Source: an uncultured Bacteroidales bacterium
GTDB taxonomy: Bacteria; Bacteroidota; Bacteroidia; Bacteroidales; Muribaculaceae
DNA length: 64,000 nt
Direction of reading: 5' to 3'
Assembly (NCBI GenBank): GCA_902774055.1
Contig: CACYGX010000001.1
Coordinates: 62,001-126,000 of the forward strand
Shown here piece after piece: positions 34,125 through 41,290 of the stretch. Positions within the stretch are counted from its first letter, which is position 1. The number at the start of each line of letters is the position of its first letter. Both the position numbers and the translations under genes were made by a program. Under the pieces are notes generated by a model, which saw only the letters and a list, made by a program, of their open reading frames with translations, did no database searches and was not told the origin of the DNA.

Positions 34125-34508
34125 TTACCACTTGTGGAAGACAAAGAACACCGCCATCACCAGGCAGATAAACGCTGCCAAATGGTTCCACCGCAACGAC
34201 TCGCCATTGAAGAAAACGGTGACAAACACCGTGAACACAGCCAGCGAAATCACTTCTTGAATGACCTTTAACTGCATGATGTTGAACGGGCCGCCATTAC
34301 CGTCAAAGCCAATGCGGTTGGCGGGCACCTGGCAGGAATATTCGGGCAGGGCCAGCATCCACGACAACAAGATGATGACATAGAGTGGTGTGTTGTCACT
34401 GAAAACTTTGATCTGCTGCAGTTTCAGGTGGCCGTACCAGGCAAACGTCATGAAGATGTTGGACACAATGAGTAGTCCGATTGTATAGATTTGTTGCAAG
34501 TGAGGCAT
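34125..34508 (-). CDS. DMT family small membrane protein (DUF486-like)
   Basis: A 127-residue protein with four hydrophobic helices (YTIGLLIVSNIFMTFAWYG, LYVIILLSWMLALPEY, ISLAVFTVFVTVFF, LAAFICLVMAVFFVF). The motif EYSCQVPANRIG is characteristic of DUF486, a small relative of drug/metabolite transporters. Substrate unknown. I chose the ATG at 34508: the promoter at 34544-34551 lies between it and an upstream in-frame ATG at 34556, which would therefore not be transcribed. Confidence 0.78.
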   Translation of the reverse strand: MPHLQQIYTIGLLIVSNIFMTFAWYGHLKLQQIKVFSDNTPLYVIILLSWMLALPEYSCQVPANRIGFDGNGGPFNIMQLKVIQEVISLAVFTVFVTVFFNGESLRWNHLAAFICLVMAVFFVFHKW

Positions 34509-34543
34509 GTGAAGTATTGTGTTCGGTTTTCGTTTTGACGGCG

Positions 34544-34551
34544 CAAAAGTA
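34544..34551 (-). promoter_or_regulatory. Probable -7 element of the DMT family gene
   Basis: TACTTTTG on the minus strand; a TTG (34574-34576) is 22 bases upstream. It decides the start codon of the gene. Confidence 0.5.
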
Positions 34552-34583
34552 GTCATTTATTCTGATTTCTGGTCAATTATTCC

Positions 34584-34591
34584 TAAATTTG
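34584..34591 (+). promoter_or_regulatory. Probable -7 element of the AraC regulator gene
   Basis: TAAATTTG, 23 bases before the ATG; no clear -33 element. It lies back to back with the promoter of the DMT gene. Confidence 0.45.
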
Positions 34592-34614
34592 CAGTCTAAA
34601 CTCTTGAAATAACG

Positions 34615-35469
34615 ATGAAGGAAACCGTGATGCAACCTGTTGACATGTCGATGATGCACGTCACCGCGGCGGCCATCTCTTGGGGCGACGAACTGCTATT
34701 GATGGACACAATGGGCTTCACTGTGCCTATTGTTGGACTCGATTCGCCAGAGCGTTATCCCATGAAACTGCCCTTGTCTTGCATGCTGATAGTTTTAGAA
34801 GGCGAGGTCAGGTACCGCATCAATTTTCGTGAAATTGTGGCTGCTGGCAACACCTGTGCAATAATTGGCGAAAGCAACATTATCGATAACGTGGCTTATA
34901 GTGACAATGCGCAATTCATCGAACTCATGTTCTCCCAGCAGGGAATTGGCATCGGCCAACCGAGCAGCCACCGTCTGTACGCCCTTCAGGACGAGCCCAT
35001 GGCCATGCTCAAGGGCCTCTATGGCATGCTGCGCACGATGTTGAGTAACCCCGTTTTTAACACCAGGCGGGATGCTGTTGCCAACTGTATCCGCCTCATG
35101 CTCAGTATCGTTGAGCAGGACGATGATCACAACGCTACCGTCAAGAACAAGTCGAGTCGCCGTGATGAGATTGTCGCCAGTTTTCTGGATTGTGTTAATG
35201 CCAATTACCGCGAGCACCGCGAGCTAGGTTTCTATGCCGACCAGTTGTCCCTGTCGCTCAAGTACATGTCTCAGGTCATCTATGAGCAGACAGGTCGCCA
35301 CCCGTCGCAGTGGATTAAGGATTACGTCATACTTGACGCCAAGACGATGCTACGAAGCGGTCGCTACACGGTCCAGCAGGTAGCCGAGGAGTTGCATTTC
35401 CCCAACCAGTCGTTTTTCGGTAAGTATTTCAAGGAAGCTGTTGGCGTCTCTCCCAAGAAGTGGAAGTGA
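34615..35469 (+). CDS. AraC family transcriptional regulator
   Basis: A 284-residue regulator. The N-terminal about 170 residues form a cupin-like effector domain (LSCMLIVLEGEVRYRINF) with no recognised ligand signature. The C-terminal about 95 residues hold two helix-turn-helix motifs: ADQLSLSLKYMSQVIYEQTG and VQQVAEELHFPNQSFFGKYF, ending in the AraC hallmark GVSPKKWK. Divergent from the DMT gene and tail-to-tail (4 bases) with the phosphoesterase gene. Targets unknown; the adjacent DMT gene is the obvious first candidate. Confidence 0.9.
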   Translation: MKETVMQPVDMSMMHVTAAAISWGDELLLMDTMGFTVPIVGLDSPERYPMKLPLSCMLIVLEGEVRYRINFREIVAAGNTCAIIGESNIIDNVAYSDNAQFIELMFSQQGIGIGQPSSHRLYALQDEPMAMLKGLYGMLRTMLSNPVFNTRRDAVANCIRLMLSIVEQDDDHNATVKNKSSRRDEIVASFLDCVNANYREHRELGFYADQLSLSLKYMSQVIYEQTGRHPSQWIKDYVILDAKTMLRSGRYTVQQVAEELHFPNQSFFGKYFKEAVGVSPKKWK

Positions 35470-35473
35470 ACGC

Positions 35474-36565
35474 TTAATGCCCTTGGGGCGAAACGTTGAT
35501 GACAACGTACTCTGAATCGGTGCCGATGCGGAACTTGCCGCCCCAGATGCCCAGTCCCGAGCTGACGTAGTAGTCGGTCTTGCCGCGTTGCCACTGCCCG
35601 TAGTCACATTCATACATCTTCTTGGTGACCCAGTTCAGGGGCCACACTTGGCCACGATGGGTGTGTCCGCTCAACTGCAGATCCACACCGTTTTGCTCGG
35701 CTTCTTCAAGATGATAGGGCTGATGATCGAGCATGATGATGTATGTGTCGCGGTCGATGCCGTTCATCAACTGCTCGACGTTCTTGCGCCGCCTGTTGCT
35801 GCGGTCGTCGCGTCCCGCAATAGTCACGTTGCCGATTGTCATTGTGCTGTCTCTCAAGATATGGATGCCCGTGTGGCTCAATAGTTCCAGCGACTTGTCA
35901 AGGCCCGTGATATACTCGTGGTTGCCCAGGCAGGCAATGGTGGGGGCATTGAGGCGATGAAGTTCCTCGGCGGTACCTTGGGCCTGCAAGGGTCTCACAT
36001 TGCCGTCAATCATATCACCCGCGATGAGGATGAGGTCGGCCTGCTCGGCATTGATCATGTTTACCCATCGGCCAATTTCTGCGCGGCGGTTATGGAACCC
36101 GGCGTGCAGGTCGCTCACCATGACGATTTTCAGCGGACGCTCTAGCGGCTTGTCGGTGGTGAGGTTGATTTCCTGTCGTTGCTTGTTGTGATAGTGGATG
36201 TTACCGCCGATAAAGGTCACCAGCATCAATCCCGTCAACACGGCACTTGTCACGGCATTGTCGCGCAGCCATGTCGCGGGCACCAGATGAACGAGCCGCC
36301 CGATGTCGAGAACGAGAAACGCCATCAGCAGGTAGAACATGATGACGAGCCACGAATTACCGATTTCATACATCACTGTGGCCATACCCAGCGGCAGGCT
36401 ATCGCTCTTGAACTGGAATACCATGCAGCACAGCGCAGCAAGCATCAGCAGGAGAACAACCACCTTGACGGGTGTCGAGAACGGCAGCAGGCGCCACACG
36501 TGCCACGACACATAGGCAAACATGGATAGGATTACGGTTAACGCAACAATGAAGAATTTAGCCAT
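35474..36565 (-). CDS. Membrane-bound metallophosphoesterase
   Basis: A 363-residue protein (ATG at 36565, MAKFFIVALTVILSMF). About four hydrophobic helices cover residues 1-140, followed by a calcineurin-like phosphoesterase domain. The domain carries all metal-binding blocks: MVSDLHAGFHNR, IAGDMIDG, CLGNHEYITG, and SGHTHRGQVWP, all presumably outside the cytoplasm or at the membrane face. It resembles YkuE/YaeI-type enzymes, some of which act on lipid pyrophosphates such as UDP-diacylglucosamine; the substrate here is not evident. Confidence 0.88.
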   Translation of the reverse strand: MAKFFIVALTVILSMFAYVSWHVWRLLPFSTPVKVVVLLLMLAALCCMVFQFKSDSLPLGMATVMYEIGNSWLVIMFYLLMAFLVLDIGRLVHLVPATWLRDNAVTSAVLTGLMLVTFIGGNIHYHNKQRQEINLTTDKPLERPLKIVMVSDLHAGFHNRRAEIGRWVNMINAEQADLILIAGDMIDGNVRPLQAQGTAEELHRLNAPTIACLGNHEYITGLDKSLELLSHTGIHILRDSTMTIGNVTIAGRDDRSNRRRKNVEQLMNGIDRDTYIIMLDHQPYHLEEAEQNGVDLQLSGHTHRGQVWPLNWVTKKMYECDYGQWQRGKTDYYVSSGLGIWGGKFRIGTDSEYVVINVSPQGH

Positions 36566-36581
36566 AAATTTATTTTTGGCG

Positions 36582-36589
36582 CAAAAATA
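36582..36589 (-). promoter_or_regulatory. Probable -7 element of the metallophosphoesterase gene
   Basis: TATTTTTG on the minus strand, 17 bases before the chosen ATG; no clear -33 partner. It supports the ATG at 36565 rather than the one at 36592. Confidence 0.45.
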
Positions 36590-36632
36590 CAATAAAGTCG
36601 CCTCAATCTGGACGAAACTGAGCTTTATTAAC

Positions 36633-36640
36633 TAATTTTG
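36633..36640 (+). promoter_or_regulatory. Probable -7 element of the DEAD-box helicase gene
   Basis: TAATTTTG, 21 bases before the ATG; no convincing TTG at the correct distance. Confidence 0.4.
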
Positions 36641-36661
36641 TGGCTTAAATAGTCACAAGTC

Positions 36662-37984
36662 ATGAAGGAGAAGGATATCATGCCTCTGGTGAAGCGGCGC
36701 ATGGGCATTGACGAGCTCAATGACATGCAGCAGCAGGCACTCAACGTGTGGAAATCGGGTGGGGGAGATCTCGTCTTGTATTCCCCGACGGGAACGGGCA
36801 AGACGCTGGCTTTCTCGCTGTGCTTGTTGCAGGCCCTCAAGCCGCCCATGCAGCAGTTGCAGGCGGTGGTGCTGGCTCCATCACGGGAGTTGGTGATGCA
36901 GACGGCCGAAATCCTGCGTTCTCTGGCCGTCGGCTACAAGGTCACTCCGTGCTATGGTGGGCATGCCGCCAGCGAAGAGAAAGCCTCGCTGGCTGTCACG
37001 CCCGATGTCATTGTTTCCACACCGGGGCGCTTGCTCGACCACCAGCGGCGTGGCAACATCGACCTGGCAGGCGCTCGCCTGCTAGTGCTTGACGAGATGG
37101 ACAAGTCGCTGGAACTGGGATTTGAGGAGGAGATGCGCCAACTCTTGAAGAAGATGCCGCGCTTGAACCGCCGCATCCTGGCCTCAGCAACTGTGTTGTA
37201 TCCAGTGCCCGATTACGTTCGCCTTCACAACCCGGCAACCCTCAACGTGCTTGAGAAAACCGACCTGCCTGCCGAGCGCATCACGGTTCGCCAAATCATC
37301 GCCGACAGCAAGGACAAACTGGAAACCCTGCGCAACCTCCTGCTGAGCCTCGACGGCGGCAAGACCATCGTGTTTGCCAACTACCGCGAGAGCGTGGAGC
37401 GCATCCACCAGTTCCTGGCAAGGGGGCGCATAGATGCTGGCATCTATCACGGCGCGCTCGAGCAACAGGACCGCGAGCGTGCTGTTGCCATGCTCAACAA
37501 CGGCAGTATCACGGTGCTGGTGGCCACCGATCTCGCCTCACGCGGACTGGATATCGACACGGTGGAACATATCATCCACTACCACCTGCCCGTGAATGAG
37601 CAGGCTTATATCCATCGCAACGGGCGCACGGCGCGCGTCGATGCCACGGGTAACACCTATGTGATCACGGCTCCTGGAGAACAACTCCCCGAGTGGGTGA
37701 CCGTGGACGAGACGATGGATCTTCACCCTGCCGACAGCATGCCCCGTGCCGCGATGGCGACCATCTATTTCCAGGCAGGAAAGAAGGAGAAACTTTCGCG
37801 TGGTGACATCATGGGCTTTATTGCCAGTAATGGCGGCATCGAGGCCGGCGACATCGGGCGTATCGACGTGCGCGACCATTACTCGCTGGCGGCAGTTCCC
37901 CGCCATCAGGCCCAAGAGGTGCTCAAGCGCCTCCAGAATGCCAAAATCAAGGGTAAAAAGGTGAGATTGTCACTGCTCAAATAA
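36662..37984 (+). CDS. DEAD-box RNA helicase with DbpA-like C-terminal domain
   Basis: A 440-residue RNA helicase. Motif I SPTGTGKT (41-48), Ia APSREL, Ib STPGRLLD, motif II DEMD (144-147, in place of DEAD), motif III SAT (175-177), motif V ATDLASRGLDI and motif VI HRNGRTAR. The last about 75 residues (LSRGDIMGFIASNGGIEAGD...GKKVRLSLLK) look like the DbpA RNA-binding domain that recognises 23S rRNA, suggesting a role in large-subunit assembly. The third residue of motif II is variable in DEAD-box relatives, and the essential D-E-x-D is kept, so activity is expected. Confidence 0.9.
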   Translation: MKEKDIMPLVKRRMGIDELNDMQQQALNVWKSGGGDLVLYSPTGTGKTLAFSLCLLQALKPPMQQLQAVVLAPSRELVMQTAEILRSLAVGYKVTPCYGGHAASEEKASLAVTPDVIVSTPGRLLDHQRRGNIDLAGARLLVLDEMDKSLELGFEEEMRQLLKKMPRLNRRILASATVLYPVPDYVRLHNPATLNVLEKTDLPAERITVRQIIADSKDKLETLRNLLLSLDGGKTIVFANYRESVERIHQFLARGRIDAGIYHGALEQQDRERAVAMLNNGSITVLVATDLASRGLDIDTVEHIIHYHLPVNEQAYIHRNGRTARVDATGNTYVITAPGEQLPEWVTVDETMDLHPADSMPRAAMATIYFQAGKKEKLSRGDIMGFIASNGGIEAGDIGRIDVRDHYSLAAVPRHQAQEVLKRLQNAKIKGKKVRLSLLK

Positions 37985-38054
37985 TATTTTTTAACTTTTG
38001 ACGTTATACAGTATATAATGTACCTTAAACTCATAAAAAAGCTATAGCAGAACT

Positions 38055-40064
38055 ATGAAACCAAAGAAAAGAAAACGTGACCTCTATTTCCTGAAGTTGC
38101 TGTCACGCAGCTTCCCCAATGTGGCGACTGCCAGCACCGAGATCATCAACCTCGAAGCGATTCTGAACCTTCCCAAGGGTACCGAACACTTCCTTGCTGA
38201 CCTCCATGGTGAGTATCTTGCTTTCCAGCACGTGTTGCGCAATGCCAGTGGTACCATTAAGCGTAAAGTGGGTGAGATTTTCAACGACTCGTTGAGTACC
38301 CGTGAACAGAAGGACCTGTGCACCCTCATCTACTATCCTGCCGAGAAACTGGAACTTGTCAAGGCCGCTATTCCCGACAAAGATGAACTGAATGACTGGT
38401 ACTTCATCACCATCAACCGCCTAGTGAAGGTGTGCCGCAATGTGTCGTCAAAATATAGCCGTTCCAAGGTGCACAAGGCACTGCCCGAGGATTTCTCCTA
38501 CATCATTCAGGAGCTCATGCACGAGCACAGCAGTGATCCCAACAAGCAGGCCTATGTGGATGTGATTATCAAGACCATCATCTCGACCCATCGTGTGGAC
38601 GAGTTCATCATCGCGATGTGTAACCTTATCCAGCAGTTGACCATCGACATGCTGCACATCCTGGGCGATGTCTATGACCGTGGCCCCAGCCCCGACAAGA
38701 TCATGGATGTCCTGGGCAGTTTCCACAACTTCGATATCCAGTGGGGTAACCACGATATCCTGTGGATGGGCGCCGCAGCAGGCAATGATTGCAGTATTGC
38801 CAATGTGTTGCGTATCGCCCTGCGCTACGGCAACCACGGTGTGCTCGAGGACGGTTACGGCATCAACCTGTTGCCGCTGGCAACCTTCGCTATGGACACC
38901 TATGCCAACGATCCCTGCGAGCGCTTCCTGCCCAAGGACGGCAGCGCCAAGGATCCCGAGCGTGCACGCACGGCACAACTCGTTGCCCAGATGCACAAGG
39001 CCATCAGCATCATCCAGTTCAAACTCGAGGCTGCCGCCATCAAGCGTCGTCCCGACTTTGACATGAAGGATCGTCTCTTGCTCGACAAGATGGACCTCCA
39101 GAAGGGTATCATTAAAATCAAAGGCAAGGAATATGAAATGCTGGACACCAACTTCCCGACAGTTGATCCCAAGCATCCCTACAAGTTGACGCCTGAGGAG
39201 GAATCCATCGTCAACAAGTTGCACCAGTCGTTCACCGAGAGCGATAAACTGCGCAAGCACATGAAATGCATGTTCCGCAACGGTTGTCTCTACACCATTG
39301 CTAACGGTAACCTGCTTTACCATGCCTCCATCCCCCTGAACGAGGACGGAACCCTCAAGGACGTGCTCATCCGCGGCGAGAAGTACCATGGTAAGGCTCT
39401 GCTCAAGCGCGCTGGCAACCTTATCCGCTCGGCATACTTTGGATGTGAGGACCCCGATGAATATGCCTTTGCACTCGACTACCTGTGGTACCTGTGGTGT
39501 GGCAAGGATTCGCCCGCGTTCGACAAGAGCAAGATGGCGACCTTTGAGCGCTACTTCATTGCCGACAAGGATACCCACAAGGAGGTAAAGGGTGCTTACT
39601 ACACCATGCGTGATAACCCCGAGGTGGTTGACATGATCCTCGATGAATTTGGTGTCGAGGGCGAACATCGCCACATCATCAACGGCCACGTGCCCGTCAA
39701 GACCATCAAGGGTGAGAATCCCATCAAGGCCGGCGGCAAACTCATGGTGATTGACGGCGGTTTCTCTAAGGCCTACCAGCCCGAGACGGGTATTGCAGGA
39801 TACACCCTGGTGTACCATTCGCGCGGTTTCGAACTTGTTCAGCACGAGCCCTTCTCGTCCAAGGAGGAGGCCGTGAACCAGGGCCAGGACATTAAGTCCA
39901 CGCGCAGCCTGGTTGAGCTCACTAACCACCGCATGCATGTCAAGGACACCGACATAGGCATTGAACTGCAGTCCCAGATCGACGACCTCAAGGAACTGCT
40001 TGACGCTTACCGCTCTGGCGACCTCAAGGAGCGCAACCTGCGTCCCATCACCAACAAGCGCTAA
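38055..40064 (+). CDS. fbp: Class III fructose-1,6-bisphosphatase
   Basis: A 669-residue gluconeogenic phosphatase that converts fructose-1,6-bisphosphate to fructose-6-phosphate. Class III (Firmicutes/Bacteroidetes type) is recognised by its large size and metallophosphoesterase-like blocks: FLADLHGEYLAF (about 46-57), HILGDVYDRGPSPDKIMD (about 201-218), IQWGNHDILWMGAA (about 229-242), and INGHVPVKTIKGENPIKAGG near residue 548, with VIDGGFSKAYQ after it. The start ATG is preceded by an AT-rich leader. A long hairpin follows the stop. Confidence 0.95.
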   Translation: MKPKKRKRDLYFLKLLSRSFPNVATASTEIINLEAILNLPKGTEHFLADLHGEYLAFQHVLRNASGTIKRKVGEIFNDSLSTREQKDLCTLIYYPAEKLELVKAAIPDKDELNDWYFITINRLVKVCRNVSSKYSRSKVHKALPEDFSYIIQELMHEHSSDPNKQAYVDVIIKTIISTHRVDEFIIAMCNLIQQLTIDMLHILGDVYDRGPSPDKIMDVLGSFHNFDIQWGNHDILWMGAAAGNDCSIANVLRIALRYGNHGVLEDGYGINLLPLATFAMDTYANDPCERFLPKDGSAKDPERARTAQLVAQMHKAISIIQFKLEAAAIKRRPDFDMKDRLLLDKMDLQKGIIKIKGKEYEMLDTNFPTVDPKHPYKLTPEEESIVNKLHQSFTESDKLRKHMKCMFRNGCLYTIANGNLLYHASIPLNEDGTLKDVLIRGEKYHGKALLKRAGNLIRSAYFGCEDPDEYAFALDYLWYLWCGKDSPAFDKSKMATFERYFIADKDTHKEVKGAYYTMRDNPEVVDMILDEFGVEGEHRHIINGHVPVKTIKGENPIKAGGKLMVIDGGFSKAYQPETGIAGYTLVYHSRGFELVQHEPFSSKEEAVNQGQDIKSTRSLVELTNHRMHVKDTDIGIELQSQIDDLKELLDAYRSGDLKERNLRPITNKR

Positions 40065-40090
40065 ACCGCCCCTCTGTCGAGAACCTCAAT

Positions 40091-40144
40091 AACACGGGCA
40101 ACATGGTTGGCAATCGTCTGATTGTCGGTCATGTTGCCTGTGTT
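40091..40144. other. Long bipartite hairpin after fbp
   Basis: Arms 40091-40105 (AACACGGGCAACATG) and 40130-40144 (CATGTTGCCTGTGTT) pair over 15 bp with one G-T. An inner 7-bp stem (40109-40115 with 40120-40126, loop GTCT) sits on a GTT/GGT internal loop. There is no T-run right after it, so it could be a processing or stability element rather than a simple terminator. Confidence 0.6.
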
Positions 40145-40213
40145 GTACGGTAGTAGTTTTAAACTGTAAAGTGTTTTTTTTGTCTAATCAATCGGTTATT
40201 TAAAAATAAATAC

Positions 40214-40221
40214 TATATTTG
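40214..40221 (+). promoter_or_regulatory. Probable -7 element of the OmpA lipoprotein gene
   Basis: TATATTTG, exact match, about 50 bases before the ATG; no clear -33 element. Confidence 0.5.
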
Positions 40222-40272
40222 CAAGTTGTAAAGATTGGACAATTCACATTATTAATTAATAAATAAAGAAAA

Positions 40273-40962
40273 ATGAAAAAGACTTTATGTTTATTATTAA
40301 GTGCAATGTTGATGCTCGGTATCTCGGGCTGTGGTTCAATGAATAACGCCTCTAAGGGTGGCCTGATTGGTGGTGGCGGTGGCGCTGCTATCGGTGCTGG
40401 CATTGGCGCTCTCATTGGCAAGGGCAAGGGTGCTGCTATCGGTGGCGCTATCGGTGCTGTTGCTGGTGGTGTGGCTGGTACCCTCATCGGCAAGAAGATG
40501 GACAAGCAGGCTCGTGAGTTGGCCCAGATCGCTGGCGCTCAGGTTGACACCTGTACCGACGTTAACGGCTTTGAGGCAATTAGGGTGACCTTTGACAACG
40601 GTATCCTGTTCGGCTTCAACAGCTCACAGCTCGGCAGTGAGGCCAAGGCTTCGCTCGACAAGTTTGCTGCATCGCTGATGAACAACCCCCAGACCGACGT
40701 TCAGATTTACGGTCACACCGACAACGTGGGTTCACGTGCCGCTAACGAGAAGGTTTCCAATGCTCGTGCTACCGAGGTGAAGACCTATCTGACCAACGCA
40801 GGTGTTCCCGTTGCCCGCATGACCAGCCAGGGTCTGGCCTATGACTATCCCGTTGCCAGCAATGACACCGAGGCCGGTCGCGCCCAGAACCGTCGCGTCG
40901 AGATTTACATCACCGCTAACGAGGACATGATTAAGGCCGCTCAGGACGGTACCCTTAAGTAA
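40273..40962 (+). CDS. OmpA-family outer-membrane lipoprotein with glycine zipper
   Basis: A 229-residue lipoprotein: signal peptide with lipobox LGISGC (lipidated Cys20), a glycine-zipper segment (GGLIGGGGGAAIGAGIGALI, about 29-75) that can insert into or span membrane, and a C-terminal OmpA domain (about 105-220) with the peptidoglycan-binding signature VQIYGHTDNVGSRAANEKVS and NRRVEIYI. It anchors the outer membrane to peptidoglycan. Codons are strongly biased to GCT/GGT, suggesting high expression. Single-gene unit with its own promoter and terminator. Confidence 0.92.
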   Translation: MKKTLCLLLSAMLMLGISGCGSMNNASKGGLIGGGGGAAIGAGIGALIGKGKGAAIGGAIGAVAGGVAGTLIGKKMDKQARELAQIAGAQVDTCTDVNGFEAIRVTFDNGILFGFNSSQLGSEAKASLDKFAASLMNNPQTDVQIYGHTDNVGSRAANEKVSNARATEVKTYLTNAGVPVARMTSQGLAYDYPVASNDTEAGRAQNRRVEIYITANEDMIKAAQDGTLK

Positions 40963-40996
40963 TTCAGCGACTTATCATTTCCAGTAAGATTTCATC

Positions 40997-41027
40997 AAGG
41001 GCATTCTCTTAACGGGAATGCCCTTTA
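40997..41027 (+). terminator. Terminator of the OmpA lipoprotein gene
   Basis: Perfect 10-bp stem AAGGGCATTC (40997-41006) with GAATGCCCTT (41016-41025); the T-run is short (TTTAT). The stretch from here to the nrdJ promoter is AT-rich with no gene and no cobalamin riboswitch that I can recognise. Confidence 0.7.
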
Positions 41028-41175
41028 TGTTACTGCAAGTAATTTGTATTGAGAGACTTTGGTTGCCTGTTAGTTGTCCTTTTGGATAACTTTTTTATTA
41101 ATGTATAAATCTAATCTATTGAAAATCAACTAAATAAAATTTTTTTTGAAAAACTTTAGAAAAATCGAAATATTT

Positions 41176-41206
41176 TTTGTGGTTCAAAATATTCATATTA
41201 CCTTTG
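41176..41206 (+). promoter_or_regulatory. Promoter of the class II ribonucleotide reductase gene
   Basis: TTTG (41176-41179), 19-base spacer, TACCTTTG (41199-41206): a full consensus match. The predicted leader is about 80 bases. Confidence 0.7.
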
Positions 41207-41290
41207 CGAGGATTTTGCCGATTGATGCAATTCCGTCAATAAATCAGAAACTATTATTCCTAAAAGACCAATTAATACAGCAAGATAGCA

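Noticed and set aside
40970-41290. Cobalamin riboswitch upstream of the B12-dependent reductase
   Set aside because: I looked for the conserved core and found only AT-rich sequence; the region holds just a terminator and a promoter.
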